NCBI RefSeq assembly: GCF_007991495.1
Contig: NZ_BJYL01000003.1
Span: 115,096 to 179,095 of the forward strand
Source: Sporosarcina luteola
GTDB taxonomy: Bacteria > Bacillota > Bacilli > Bacillales_A > Planococcaceae
Reading direction: 5' to 3'
DNA: 64,000 nt
In this document: positions 8,737-18,114 of the stretch, piece after piece
Layout: every line of letters begins with the position of its first letter
How positions within the stretch are numbered: position 1 is the first letter of the stretch
Notes under the pieces: model-generated
Database searches by the model: none
Seen by the model: only the letters and a program-made list of their open reading frames with translations
What the model was told of the DNA's origin: nothing
Program-made: the position numbers and the translations under genes

Positions 8737-10065
8737 ATGCTGAAAATTGGATCTGGAGCTGGATTTTCCGGGGATCGGATTGATCCGGCTATCGAACTTG
8801 CTGAAAAAGGAAAGCTTGACTACTTAGTTTTGGAATGCTTAGCGGAGCGTACTATCGCACTTGCCCAAAAACGTAAAAAAGCAGATACTGCGTTTGGATA
8901 CGATCCATTGCTTGAAAAGCGGATCCGGTCGTTATTGCCAACGTTGTTGGAAAATAACGTTCGGCTTATAACGAATATGGGGGCAGCAAACCCGGTTGGC
9001 GGTGCTAAGAAAATCATTGAGATAGCGGAAGAAATGGGATTGCGGGTAAAAGTGGCTGCTGTTATTGGTGATGATGTCCTGCCATATATTCTTCAAAACC
9101 GTGAATCATTTGAGTTCAATCCAAAGCTTTCTGAAAGCGTTCCCATTCTGTCGGCAAATGCCTATTTGGGGGCATCTGCGATTGTACCGGCAATTGAAAC
9201 CGGGGCGGATGTGATTATTACGGGAAGAGTCGCCGATCCTTCTTTGTTCCTGGCGCCGATGATTCATCATTTTGGGTGGTCAACTGAAGACTTTAATCTG
9301 ATGGGGAAAGGGACCGTAATCGGCCATTTGCTTGAATGTGGCGGGCAATTGACAGGGGGCTTCTTTGCCGATCCAGGGAAAAAAGATGTCAGTGGACTTT
9401 CGCATCTTGGTTTTCCGTTGGCAGAAGTACAACCGGATGGATCTGCGCTTTTAACGAAATTGCCTGGTACTGGTGGAGCGTTGACACTTCGTACGGTGAA
9501 AGAACAGCTTTTGTATGAAGTGATGGATCCTTCTTCTTATGTGACGCCTGACGTGGTTGCAGATTTCACAACTGTCTCTTTAAAAGAGGATGGAGATGAT
9601 CGCATTTTAGTGACAGGCGGGGGTGGGAAGGAATGGCCATCCGAGCTGAAGGCGAGTATTGGCTATGATGCTGGCTTTATCGGTGAAGGGGAAATTACAT
9701 ACGCAGGTGAAAATGCGATTGGTCGTGCGGAACTGGCGGGCGTTATCGTTCAAGAGCGTTTGCAAAATCACTTTGAGGAGATAACAGTAGATTATATAGG
9801 GGTTACTTCTGCGCATCGTGGTTCATTTGCCTATAAGGGAAGGCCTTATGAAGTCCGCCTTCGGGTCGCGGGCAAGACATATGAACGAGAGAAAGCCAAT
9901 TGGATTGGTGAAGAGGTGGAAGCACTTTATACGAATGGACCTGCCGGGGGAGGCGGTGCGCGTAAATATTTTAATGAGGTTGTCGGCATCGTCTCGACAA
10001 TGGTGCCTAGAGAGAGTGTGAAAGCAGAATTGAAGGTTATGGAGGTGAAAACAAATGGCGCGTAA
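8737..10065 (+). CDS. AtuA-family (DUF1446) enzyme, large part
   Basis: The 442-residue cytosolic protein matches the acyclic-terpene-utilisation AtuA family (DUF1446): it starts with a GSGAGFSGDRIDPA segment and carries GAANPVGGAKK, ADVIITGRVADPS, GHLLECGGQLTGG and a glycine-rich GPAGGGGARK near the end. AtuA is needed for citronellol and geraniol breakdown in Pseudomonas, but its reaction is not established, and family members occur in many other contexts. Its stop overlaps the next gene by 11 bp. In many homologues the small downstream domain is fused to this one. The CitMHS transporter suggests an imported carboxylate as substrate. GGGGTG ribosome site precedes the ATG. Confidence 0.85.
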   Translation: MLKIGSGAGFSGDRIDPAIELAEKGKLDYLVLECLAERTIALAQKRKKADTAFGYDPLLEKRIRSLLPTLLENNVRLITNMGAANPVGGAKKIIEIAEEMGLRVKVAAVIGDDVLPYILQNRESFEFNPKLSESVPILSANAYLGASAIVPAIETGADVIITGRVADPSLFLAPMIHHFGWSTEDFNLMGKGTVIGHLLECGGQLTGGFFADPGKKDVSGLSHLGFPLAEVQPDGSALLTKLPGTGGALTLRTVKEQLLYEVMDPSSYVTPDVVADFTTVSLKEDGDDRILVTGGGGKEWPSELKASIGYDAGFIGEGEITYAGENAIGRAELAGVIVQERLQNHFEEITVDYIGVTSAHRGSFAYKGRPYEVRLRVAGKTYEREKANWIGEEVEALYTNGPAGGGGARKYFNEVVGIVSTMVPRESVKAELKVMEVKTNGA

Positions 10066-10366
10066 ACTGTATGAATTGGCGCACAGCAGAGCAGGGGATA
10101 AGGGGGATGTCCTTATGTTGTCGCTCATTCCTTACGAGGAAGGAATATACGAGGCACTGCGCGAACAAGTGACGGCGGACCGGGTAAAGCATCATTTGAA
10201 TCATATTGTCAAAGGGGAAGTGACGCGCTACGAGATGCCGAACATAGCGGCTTTGCAGTTCGTCTGCCAAGGGGCTTTGCTAGGAGGAGTGACAACTTCT
10301 CCCGGAATGGATACGCACGGAAAAACGTTAAGCTATGCATTGCTGGAAATGGAAGTAGATTTGTAG
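10055..10366 (+). CDS. AtuA-associated small domain protein
   Basis: The 103-residue protein starts with ARKLYELAHSRAGDKGD, the pattern of the small ferredoxin-like domain found at the C-terminus of long AtuA-family proteins. It begins at an ATG 11 bp before the end of the large AtuA gene, with a good GGAGGTG ribosome site inside that gene. This implies coupled translation and a two-subunit enzyme. It has no recognisable catalytic motif of its own; a role as stabilising or substrate-binding subunit is inferred. Confidence 0.8.
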   Translation: MARKLYELAHSRAGDKGDVLMLSLIPYEEGIYEALREQVTADRVKHHLNHIVKGEVTRYEMPNIAALQFVCQGALLGGVTTSPGMDTHGKTLSYALLEMEVDL

Positions 10367-10391
10367 TTCTAACAAAAAGGGGGATTCTAGT

Positions 10392-11681
10392 ATGTTGGCA
10401 TTATTAGGTTTCTTAACGATTTTTGTCTTTTTAGCACTTATTTTGACGAAACGAATGTCCGTTATTGTTTCTTTGATTCTCGTTCCGGTCGTGTTCGCCT
10501 TGATAGGTGGGTTTGGGGCGGAGATGGGGGAATTCATGCTGGAAGGTGTGAAAGGCGTTGTTCCGACGGGGATTATGCTTGGTTTTGCAATTCTCTATTT
10601 CGGTGTTATGAATAATGCCGGACTGTTCGATCCGCTTATCTCCCGTGTTTTACGGGCTGTAAAAGGTGATCCTTTGAAGATTGTTGTAGGTACCGCTGTG
10701 ATTGCGATGCTCGCACATTTGGATGGATCCGGGGCATCGACATTTCTTATTGCCGTTCCCGCATTGTTGCCGTTATACGATAAATTGGGGATGAGTCGAA
10801 TTGTACTGGCAGGAGTCGTGGCGCTTGGGGCGGGTGTTATGAACTTGTTGCCATGGGGAGGCCCGACAGCACGGGCAGCGACTGCACTTGAAGTGGATAC
10901 GAGCGCGATTTTCAATCCGGTCATACCTGCCATGGTAGCAGGAATTGTATGGGTATTGTTCGTAGCATTTTGGATTGGTAGAAAAGAGCGAAAGCGATTG
11001 GGCATTGCGGATGTAGAGTTTGACTTTCAAGCTGAGCTATCGGATGAAGACAAAGCAATGAGGCGCCCTAAATTATTTTGGTTCAACCTACTGTTGACGA
11101 TTATTACTATCGTGGCACTTGTAAAAGTATGGTTGCCACTTCCGATTATCTTCATGATTGCATTTGCAATTGCAGTTATCGTCAATTATCCAAAGCCTGA
11201 TGACCAAATGGAACAGGTGAAAAGCCAGGCGGTTGGTATGATTACAGTTGTGTCCATTATCTTCGCTGCTGGTATTTTTACGGGTATATTATCAGGTACA
11301 GGCATGATCACAGAAATGGCAAACGCTCTCGTCGGCTTCATTCCAAATGGGACGGGAAGTATGATGGGGATCATCGTAGCTGTGACAGGCATGCCGTTAA
11401 GCTTGTTGTTTACACCAGATGCCTATTATTTTGGTGTCCTGCCAATCATTAGCGAAACGGCAGCGGCTTACGGAGTTGCCCCAACTCATATCGGCAGCGC
11501 AGCAATTTTAGGGCAAATGACAACAGGTTTTCCACTCAGTCCGTTAACAGCATCAACCTTCCTACTGATCGGTCTTGCGGGTGTTGAATTAGCCGACCAT
11601 CAGAAATTCGTCTTCAAATGGGCTTTCGGTACAACGATTGTGATGACGATCGTTGCTGTTATTACTGGGGTGATTATTTGA
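10392..11681 (+). CDS. CitMHS-family citrate-type carboxylate transporter
   Basis: The 429-residue integral membrane protein has about 11-12 helices and the CitM/CitH signature region HLDGSGASTFLIAVPALLP, followed by NLLPWGGPTARA. The family imports citrate or related acids as metal complexes (Mg, Ca or others) with protons. It is the last gene of the AtuA operon (26 bp after the small subunit; AGGGGG ribosome site). The transporter therefore probably brings in the acid that the AtuA pair acts on. Substrate identity is not visible from sequence. Confidence 0.87.
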   Translation: MLALLGFLTIFVFLALILTKRMSVIVSLILVPVVFALIGGFGAEMGEFMLEGVKGVVPTGIMLGFAILYFGVMNNAGLFDPLISRVLRAVKGDPLKIVVGTAVIAMLAHLDGSGASTFLIAVPALLPLYDKLGMSRIVLAGVVALGAGVMNLLPWGGPTARAATALEVDTSAIFNPVIPAMVAGIVWVLFVAFWIGRKERKRLGIADVEFDFQAELSDEDKAMRRPKLFWFNLLLTIITIVALVKVWLPLPIIFMIAFAIAVIVNYPKPDDQMEQVKSQAVGMITVVSIIFAAGIFTGILSGTGMITEMANALVGFIPNGTGSMMGIIVAVTGMPLSLLFTPDAYYFGVLPIISETAAAYGVAPTHIGSAAILGQMTTGFPLSPLTASTFLLIGLAGVELADHQKFVFKWAFGTTIVMTIVAVITGVII

Positions 11682-11767
11682 TTAAAATATTTGAGACTTC
11701 CCCAAATTGCTTGGGCATAGCAGCATATAAAAGATCCGCATTGAAATTTACGCAGGCTTAATAACAA

Positions 11768-11805
11768 CAACCACCCATCACTGATGTGAGATGGGTGGTT
11801 GTTTA
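11768..11805. terminator. terminator between the AtuA operon and the TetR gene
   Basis: An 11-bp perfect stem (11768-11778 with 11791-11801, CAACCACCCAT/ATGGGTGGTTG) lies between convergent genes. The T tract is weak on both sides, so it may serve both directions imperfectly. Confidence 0.65.
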
Positions 11806-11849
11806 GTTCGCAGTATGCTGTTGTGGATCCATGTGCTTTTCACAAATTA

Positions 11850-12443
11850 TTACTTCTTTAAAATACCATTCAAAAATATATCCCTAAAGTAATGGTCTTT
11901 AATGTCCTGCCTCTCTTTAACATCAGTTATCTTATGTTCACGAAAGTAGTTATGAATTGTAAACATTGAAGTGGTAAATAAATAGAAGACAAAATCTAAA
12001 TTCAAATCTTCTTTCAGTTTGTTGGAATTTTTATATTCCATTAATTCTTCACCTAAAAAGGAATGTAGTTTTTTACTATATTCACCATAGTAAAATTTCT
12101 GCATGACAAGCATAGGAACATTATACCAAGTTTGATTAAACTCCACTTCTTCCTCTGTGCAAATCTCCTCTATCGGAATAATTCTTTCGCTGAATAAAAT
12201 ATCTTGATCGCATTCTTTTTGTTTTTTCATATACTTCATTTCTACTTCTGTGAAGAAGTGTAAATATAAATCCTCTTTATCATAAAAGTATTGATAAAAA
12301 CTCCCGACAGAGATATCAGACCTTTTTGCTATCTCCCTAATATGTACCTCTTCATAGTCCGTATTGATAAATATTTCGTATGTCGCTTTACGAATTTTTT
12401 CCTTTTTTTCATCTGATAAATTGAAATACGTTTGCTTTGGCAT
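11850..12443 (-). CDS. TetR-family transcriptional regulator
   Basis: The 197-residue protein is started at ATG 12443 because GGAGGG lies 7 nt upstream; a longer in-frame reading to 12509 has no such signal and would cover the divergent promoter. Residues 1-55 are a TetR helix-turn-helix, with the segment IREIAKRSDISVGSFYQYF typical of the recognition helix region. The C-terminal helical domain shows no recognisable ligand signature. It is divergent from the dipeptide-type ABC operon. The palindrome TGAAC-AG-GTTCA just downstream of that operon's -10 box is the probable operator, so it is likely a repressor of uptake and peptidase genes and perhaps of itself. Confidence 0.85.
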   Translation of the reverse strand: MPKQTYFNLSDEKKEKIRKATYEIFINTDYEEVHIREIAKRSDISVGSFYQYFYDKEDLYLHFFTEVEMKYMKKQKECDQDILFSERIIPIEEICTEEEVEFNQTWYNVPMLVMQKFYYGEYSKKLHSFLGEELMEYKNSNKLKEDLNLDFVFYLFTTSMFTIHNYFREHKITDVKERQDIKDHYFRDIFLNGILKK

Positions 12444-12502
12444 AGTTTTCCCTCCGAAGTAACTGATATAAAACATAATATCAAAGATTCTAAAAATAGT
12501 CG

Positions 12503-12556
12503 TTGACATAGAACATTGTGCTTGTTATGATTCAAATTATAATATGAACAGGTTCA
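12503..12556 (+). promoter_or_regulatory. sigma-A promoter and TetR operator candidate of the ABC operon
   Basis: TTGACA (12503-12508) and TATGAT (12526-12531) are separated by exactly 17 bp. The perfect 12-bp palindrome TGAACAGGTTCA (12545-12556) follows and would overlap the transcript start region, a usual repressor position. Confidence 0.75.
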
Positions 12557-12592
12557 CATTTAAAGATAAATATTTCTAAAGGTGGGGGTACG

Positions 12593-13555
12593 ATGAAAAA
12601 GTACGTTACAAAAAGGGTGCTCATGGGTGTGTTAACAATCTTCGTGGTGTTCTCAATTAATTTTCTCATCATACGATTAGCCCCGGGAAGTCCGATCTCT
12701 ACAATAATGGGAAAGGACAATGATGATCCAATATTAAGGGCTGCATTGGAAGCGAAATACGGTTTTGATCAGCCGCTCATATTACAGTACTTCATCTATT
12801 TGAAAAACGCTGTAACCGGGGATTTGGGTTTGTCCATTATTTACAATAAAGAGGTTTTGGCCATTATTGCAGAAAGACTCGTCCCAACACTCTTATTAGT
12901 TCTAACAGCGGCACTATTAGCTGTTGTGATAGGGACATTTATGGGAATGTATGCAGCGAAACATGAAGGTTCAAGAGTGGATGTATTCTTTTCGGGCATT
13001 TCGTATATTTTCAATTCGATGCCAGCGTTTTGGTTAGGATTGATATTGATTATTATTTTCTCTTCCGTATTCGGATTGTTGCCTTCCTATGGAATGATTA
13101 GTTCAAGAACGACGTTAACTGGGGTGGACTATTATTTAGATGTTTTAAAACATATGATCCTTCCCGTAAGTACATTGGTACTCGTCGAAATTCCGATTTA
13201 TTTCCGTATTGCCAAATCATCCATTGTTCAAACGTTGAACGAAGATTTCATCGTAACGTTGAAAGCTACCGGTATGAGTGAAAGGAAGATTTTCAATAAG
13301 TACGTACTTAGAAATGCGATTTTACCTACCATTACAATTTTTGGAATCTCAATGGGCTACTTGATAACAGGTGTTGCATTGATTGAAATTGTATTTGCGT
13401 GGCCGGGGACAGGAGATCTTATGTTAACTGCTATTAACCAAAGGGATTATCCGACTTTGATGGGAATCTATTTGATCATGTCAGTTTCTGTTGCTCTCGT
13501 GATGGTGATTGTCGATATTATCTATGCAACATTAGATCCGCGGATTAGATTTTAA
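12593..13555 (+). CDS. dipeptide/oligopeptide ABC transporter permease (DppB type)
   Basis: The 320-residue membrane protein has six helices and the N-terminal MKKYVTKRVLMGVLTIFVVF pattern of DppB/OppB subunits, with LIIRLAPGSP after the first helix. The EAA loop (ATGMSERKIFNKYVLRNAILP) that docks the ATPases is near the C-terminus. It pairs with the next gene to form the channel of a peptide or nickel-type importer in the cytoplasmic membrane. GGTGGGGG ribosome site precedes the ATG. It is the first gene of an operon with a TetR-type promoter control. Confidence 0.9.
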   Translation: MKKYVTKRVLMGVLTIFVVFSINFLIIRLAPGSPISTIMGKDNDDPILRAALEAKYGFDQPLILQYFIYLKNAVTGDLGLSIIYNKEVLAIIAERLVPTLLLVLTAALLAVVIGTFMGMYAAKHEGSRVDVFFSGISYIFNSMPAFWLGLILIIIFSSVFGLLPSYGMISSRTTLTGVDYYLDVLKHMILPVSTLVLVEIPIYFRIAKSSIVQTLNEDFIVTLKATGMSERKIFNKYVLRNAILPTITIFGISMGYLITGVALIEIVFAWPGTGDLMLTAINQRDYPTLMGIYLIMSVSVALVMVIVDIIYATLDPRIRF

Positions 13556-13571
13556 AAGGGGGGATGTACTC

Positions 13572-14462
13572 ATGGTGACAACAAAGAAGGGTTGGTATGT
13601 AGGTAGAAAAAATAATAACAAATTGAACAGAACTTTACTGAAAGTAAAAAGTGATACGGAATTGAAGTTTGGATTGATCGGGCTGTCTCTTTTAGTATTT
13701 GTGGCTGTATTTGCTTCATTGCTTGTTCCATTTGACCCTTATTTTTTCGGTCCCGATGTTTTAAATAAATTAGGTGAGAATCAGCATATTTTAGGCACTA
13801 ACCACCTTGGACAAGATATATTCAGCATGATTTTATACGGTGTGCGAACGTCCCTTATGGTCGCTGTTGGTTCTGCCTTGATTTCAGCGGTTATTGGTAT
13901 ATTGGTAGGCGGGATTGCAGGCTATTTTGGCGGAAAAATCGATTTAGTAATTACTGAATGCATCAATGCTTTTATGATGGTGCCGACTTTCTTCCTTATA
14001 CTTTTAATCATTGCTCTTTTTGACAGCAGTATCACAAATGTCATGATCGTTATCGGTCTAACGACTTGGCCGAGCAACGCAAAATTGATAAGGGCCCAAG
14101 CACTTTCGATAAGGGAACGGACATATGTAAAAAGTGCCGTTGCCATGGGAGAAACAAATTTGCAGATTTTGTTCAAATACATTATTCCGAACGGCATCTT
14201 CCCCGTTTTGGCAAATACGACAATTGGAATGTCCAATGCAATATTGACTGAAGCGGGCTTAAGTTTTTTAGGTTTAGGCGATCCGAATGTGATTAGCTGG
14301 GGCCAAATGATCTTTATGGGGAAACAGTATTTGACTTCAGCCTGGTGGATTTCAACTTTTGCAGGAATCGCAATTGTTTTCACAGTGACTGTCTTCTATT
14401 TATTAGGTGATGGCTTGAATCATGTTTTGGACCCGAAGCATAAAAGCAGAAAGGATGCTTAA
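13572..14462 (+). CDS. dipeptide/oligopeptide ABC transporter permease (DppC type)
   Basis: The 296-residue protein has a cytosolic N-terminal arm, then six helices in the DppC/OppC pattern, with LGTNHLGQDIFSMILYGVRTS (family form GTDxxGRD) and an EAA loop (AVAMGETNLQILFKYIIPNG). It forms the second half of the membrane channel. The AAGGGGGG ribosome site lies before ATG 13572. Its stop overlaps closely with the start of the first ATPase gene, indicating tight co-translation. Confidence 0.9.
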   Translation: MVTTKKGWYVGRKNNNKLNRTLLKVKSDTELKFGLIGLSLLVFVAVFASLLVPFDPYFFGPDVLNKLGENQHILGTNHLGQDIFSMILYGVRTSLMVAVGSALISAVIGILVGGIAGYFGGKIDLVITECINAFMMVPTFFLILLIIALFDSSITNVMIVIGLTTWPSNAKLIRAQALSIRERTYVKSAVAMGETNLQILFKYIIPNGIFPVLANTTIGMSNAILTEAGLSFLGLGDPNVISWGQMIFMGKQYLTSAWWISTFAGIAIVFTVTVFYLLGDGLNHVLDPKHKSRKDA

Positions 14463-14463
14463 A

Positions 14464-15480
14464 ATGGATAGAGTTCTGGAACTTAAAGATTTTAATGTCA
14501 CATATAAGAACAAAACCAAAAAAGTTTATGCTGTGAAAGACATTAATTTAACAATCAACAAAGGAGATTCTTTGGGGATAGTTGGTGAATCGGGGTCCGG
14601 GAAATCGACTTTAGCTATGGCAATATTAAGGTTGTTGCCCGAAAGGAATACGGAGATTACTGGAAGCTCAAATTTCGCTAACAAGGATTTAGTTCAAGCG
14701 AGCGAAAAGGAATTAAAAGAAATCAGATGGAAGGAATTATCCGTTGTTTTTCAAAAATCGATGAATGCGCTTAGCCCTGTTCATAGAATCGGAGAGCAAA
14801 TTGAAGATATTTATAGGGTGCATAAACCGAATGCACGTAAAGAGGAAATATTTGATCGAATAAAAGCTTTGCTGAGATTAGTGAACCTATCAGAAAGGGT
14901 TTTTAAGATGTACCCGCATGAATTATCAGGGGGTATGCTGCAAAGGGTTGCCATTGCAATCAGTTTAATACATGATCCCAAACTTTTAATAATGGATGAA
15001 GCAACTACTGCGCTGGATGTCGTCACACAAGGTCAGATTCTTGAAGAAATTGTGAAGATGGAACAGACGTTGGACGTTACAAGAATTATGATTACCCATG
15101 ATATTTCTGTGGTAGCAACGACTTGCAATAAAATAGCAGTCTTGTATGCCGGAGAACTAATGGAGGTAGGGTATGTCAAAGATATTTTAAAAGAACCGAA
15201 ACACCCATACACAAAGGGGTTATTATCGTCTATTCCATCTTTGAGCGGAGAGAAGGAAACTTTGACAGGCATCAAAGGTCATTTACCTGATCTATCTCAA
15301 AAATATGAGGGATGCATCTTTGCTCCAAGATGCGAGCATGCAATGGAACAATGTGGGAAAAGTAAGCCTTCTGAAACGCAGTTGACTGGTGAAAATAGAG
15401 TTTGGTGTCATTTATATTCCCAATCTGATAGAGGTGAACAACTAGATATAAGTAAAAATTTGGCGGAGGTGAACAGATAA
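14464..15480 (+). CDS. peptide ABC transporter ATP-binding protein (DppD type)
   Basis: The 338-residue ATPase has Walker A GESGSGKST, signature LSGGMLQRVAIA and Walker B KLLIMDEATTALD, plus the C-terminal oligopeptide extension with CIFAPRCEHA (cysteines of the DppD/OppD family that can hold an iron-sulfur cluster). The ATG at 14464 is chosen because AAAGGA is 8 nt upstream and the family's usual start region follows at once; longer in-frame readings overlap the preceding gene. It energises import together with the next ATPase. Confidence 0.9.
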   Translation: MDRVLELKDFNVTYKNKTKKVYAVKDINLTINKGDSLGIVGESGSGKSTLAMAILRLLPERNTEITGSSNFANKDLVQASEKELKEIRWKELSVVFQKSMNALSPVHRIGEQIEDIYRVHKPNARKEEIFDRIKALLRLVNLSERVFKMYPHELSGGMLQRVAIAISLIHDPKLLIMDEATTALDVVTQGQILEEIVKMEQTLDVTRIMITHDISVVATTCNKIAVLYAGELMEVGYVKDILKEPKHPYTKGLLSSIPSLSGEKETLTGIKGHLPDLSQKYEGCIFAPRCEHAMEQCGKSKPSETQLTGENRVWCHLYSQSDRGEQLDISKNLAEVNR

Positions 15481-16473
15481 GTGGAAGAGAAAAAGCCGTT
15501 TGTGAAAATTAATAATATTTCCATGTGGTACCCTCAAAAAAGCAAATCATTGTCGCAAGTGATTAAAAGGGAAAAGCAGTGGGTGAAAGCGGTTGACAAT
15601 GTATCACTTGAGTTACAAAAGGGGGAGATTTTAGGAGTCATTGGTGAAAGTGGCTGCGGAAAATCTACTTTGGGAAGAGCATTGGCAAGATTAGAACATC
15701 CCACTCAAGGTGATGTGTTCATCGATGATGTATCCACACAAAATCTAATCAAACAGGATCAGCGGAAGTTCAGAAGAACCGTCCAAATCGTCTTCCAAAA
15801 TCCCTTTGATACATTCACACCACGAGATACGATAGAAAAGATATTAATGAGGCCTCTCAAACTACATGGGATCGGGAAAAGCGAAGAGGAAAGGAAGCAA
15901 AAGTGCATCGATATATTAGAATCAGGTGGGTTGAAACCCGCAGAGGAAATCATGAAAAGGTATCCTCATGAATTATCTGGAGGGCAATTACAAAGAATTT
16001 CCATCTTACGTTCCATGCTTTTTAATCCTCAATTTATCATAGCGGATGAACCTGTTTCGATGTTAGATGTTTCTGTAAGGGCTGAAATCATCAATATGCT
16101 AGTAACATTAAGCCGGGAAAAGGATGCCACTGTCGTTTTCATCAGCCATGATATAGCGCTCACAAGATATATATCAGATAAAATCGCCGTCATGTATTTA
16201 GGGAAAATTATTGAATATGGGGACTCTGAAACGATTATTAATCGACCACAACATCCCTATACGCAAGCCTTAATTTCAAATACACCTTCAATAGATCTCG
16301 ATGAAATAAGGGAGACCATTAAAGTAGAGGGAGAGCCGCCAACTCCTGTGAATCCCGGACCAGGTTGTTATTTTGCACCGCGTTGCTTTAAAGCGACGAA
16401 AAATTGTTTTAAACATTATCCGGATACAGTCGAGTTGGAGTCGGGGCATTTAGTCAGTTGTTCAGAGATTTAA
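15481..16473 (+). CDS. peptide ABC transporter ATP-binding protein (DppF type)
   Basis: The 330-residue ATPase starts at GTG 15481, directly after the stop of the preceding gene, with a GGAGGTG ribosome site. Walker A GESGCGKST, signature LSGGQLQRISI and Walker B FIIADEPVSMLD are intact, and the C-terminal segment CYFAPRCFKA matches the DppF/OppF extension. It is the second of two non-identical ATPases of the importer. Confidence 0.9.
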   Translation: MEEKKPFVKINNISMWYPQKSKSLSQVIKREKQWVKAVDNVSLELQKGEILGVIGESGCGKSTLGRALARLEHPTQGDVFIDDVSTQNLIKQDQRKFRRTVQIVFQNPFDTFTPRDTIEKILMRPLKLHGIGKSEEERKQKCIDILESGGLKPAEEIMKRYPHELSGGQLQRISILRSMLFNPQFIIADEPVSMLDVSVRAEIINMLVTLSREKDATVVFISHDIALTRYISDKIAVMYLGKIIEYGDSETIINRPQHPYTQALISNTPSIDLDEIRETIKVEGEPPTPVNPGPGCYFAPRCFKATKNCFKHYPDTVELESGHLVSCSEI

Positions 16474-16524
16474 TCTATTTCTGGGTTTAATTAACTAAAA
16501 ATTCATAAAAGGGGTGTGGGAACT

Positions 16525-18093
16525 ATGAGAAAGAGAGTTTTTGTTTCGGTTGTTTTTAGTCTATTGTTAGCTGTTTTTGTGGCAGGCTGTTCTGACGCAA
16601 GCAATTCAAACTCAGGGGGAGATGGTGAAAATGTTCTGATTGTAAGGGCAACAGGTGATCCGATGTCATTTAACCCGGATACGACAGCTGATGATAATGC
16701 TTATCCAATCGTGCAAAACTTGTTTAATCGACTGGTGAAGCTAGACGCTTCTAAACAAATTATCCCTGACTTGGCGAAGGATTGGGATGTGAGTGAAGAT
16801 GGATTGACAATCACTTTCAACTTAAAAGAAAACGCCAAATGGCATGACGGTGAGCCGGTCACAAGTAAAGATGTGAAATATACATTCGAAACAATCCAAG
16901 AAAACAAAACCTATTACTTCAGTTCGAGATCGGAAATTGTGGATACGATTGAGACTCCAGATGAGCATACTGTCGTGTTCAATATGAAGTCCCCGGATGT
17001 ATCATTCATAGCGGACCTTGGATGGTATGCAACATTTATCTTGCCTGAACATGTCTTTAATACAGATGTTTCGTGGGATGATAATGCCGCGTCTAAAGAA
17101 CCAATTGGCTCGGGGCCGTTCAAGTTTGGGGAGTTTAAGCAAGGCGTGAACGTAACATTATTGCCGAACGAAGATTATCATGATGGAAAACCGAAAATAG
17201 ATAAACTAGTATTTTCGATTATTCCGGACGAACAAACAGCTATTCAAGCTTTAGTAAATGGTGAAATTGACGTGTTCGAAAATGTTCCTTCATCAAGCGT
17301 TGAACAATTAAAGAGCAGGGATAATGTTCGATTGGAACTTAATGAGTATCCATCCCCAGCAAGAATTATTTTTAACCTTACAAAAGAAGAAGTGTCAGAC
17401 GTCAACCTCAGGAAAGCGATTGCCACAGCTATCGATAAGGAAGAAATATCGACGAAAGTATATAGCGGCATCCAGAAACCTGAATATAGTATGTACCCTT
17501 CCTTGATTGATTGGGCAGCGAATACAGAAGAAACCTCACCTGAATTCAATCTTGAAAAGGCAGAGCAAATTCTTATAGATGCAGGGTATGAAAAAGACGC
17601 AAACGGTTTTTATGTTTCAGGGATTCCGTTGGAAGTATTTGAAGGAAGCGGCTATCCCGACATGGCTAATCTTATGAAAGCGACTTTAGCGAAAGCAGGA
17701 ATCGGAATTGATGTCAAAGTAAGTGAATTTAATGCATGGAACCAGAAGGTAAGTGTGGATCAGAACTTTGTAATGGAACTTCAAGGTGGATTTATGGGAC
17801 CGGACCCTGCTGCTTTAGAAAAAAGATATGGCACTGATGTAGGGAGCAACTATGGGAAATATAGTAATACAAAATTTGATGAATTAACCAAAAAGGCGGG
17901 GTCAACGGGTGATCAGGAATTGAGAGCACAATACTACAAAGAAGCTCAAGCAATCTTAGCCGAAGATCTTCCATTCATCCCTATTGTTACATTTGCTGGA
18001 TACGATGCAAATAATAGTTCATTCACCAATTTGCCAATTGACGGTACTGGTAAATGGGGATGGGCAGAGTATACCTTTACAGAACGTAAATAA
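16525..18093 (+). CDS. peptide-binding lipoprotein of the ABC importer (SBP family 5)
   Basis: The 522-residue protein starts at ATG 16525, three codons after an in-frame GTG, because the lipoprotein signal peptide follows directly and the GGGGTG site fits. The lipobox is VAGC, so the mature protein is anchored by a lipid to the outer face of the membrane. The domain is solute-binding family 5 (DppA/OppA): PDLAKDWDVSEDG, HDGEPVTSKDVKYTFE and IGSGPFKF are typical. The gene is last among the transporter genes, whereas it is first in many operons. The M14 peptidase downstream suggests peptides or acylated amino acids as ligand. Confidence 0.9.
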   Translation: MRKRVFVSVVFSLLLAVFVAGCSDASNSNSGGDGENVLIVRATGDPMSFNPDTTADDNAYPIVQNLFNRLVKLDASKQIIPDLAKDWDVSEDGLTITFNLKENAKWHDGEPVTSKDVKYTFETIQENKTYYFSSRSEIVDTIETPDEHTVVFNMKSPDVSFIADLGWYATFILPEHVFNTDVSWDDNAASKEPIGSGPFKFGEFKQGVNVTLLPNEDYHDGKPKIDKLVFSIIPDEQTAIQALVNGEIDVFENVPSSSVEQLKSRDNVRLELNEYPSPARIIFNLTKEEVSDVNLRKAIATAIDKEEISTKVYSGIQKPEYSMYPSLIDWAANTEETSPEFNLEKAEQILIDAGYEKDANGFYVSGIPLEVFEGSGYPDMANLMKATLAKAGIGIDVKVSEFNAWNQKVSVDQNFVMELQGGFMGPDPAALEKRYGTDVGSNYGKYSNTKFDELTKKAGSTGDQELRAQYYKEAQAILAEDLPFIPIVTFAGYDANNSSFTNLPIDGTGKWGWAEYTFTERK

Positions 18094-18114
18094 CTTTTTA
18101 ATAGGAGGAAAAAA

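Noticed and set aside
12443..12509. Longer N-terminus of the TetR regulator
   Set aside because: No ribosome site is present there and it would overlap the divergent promoter.
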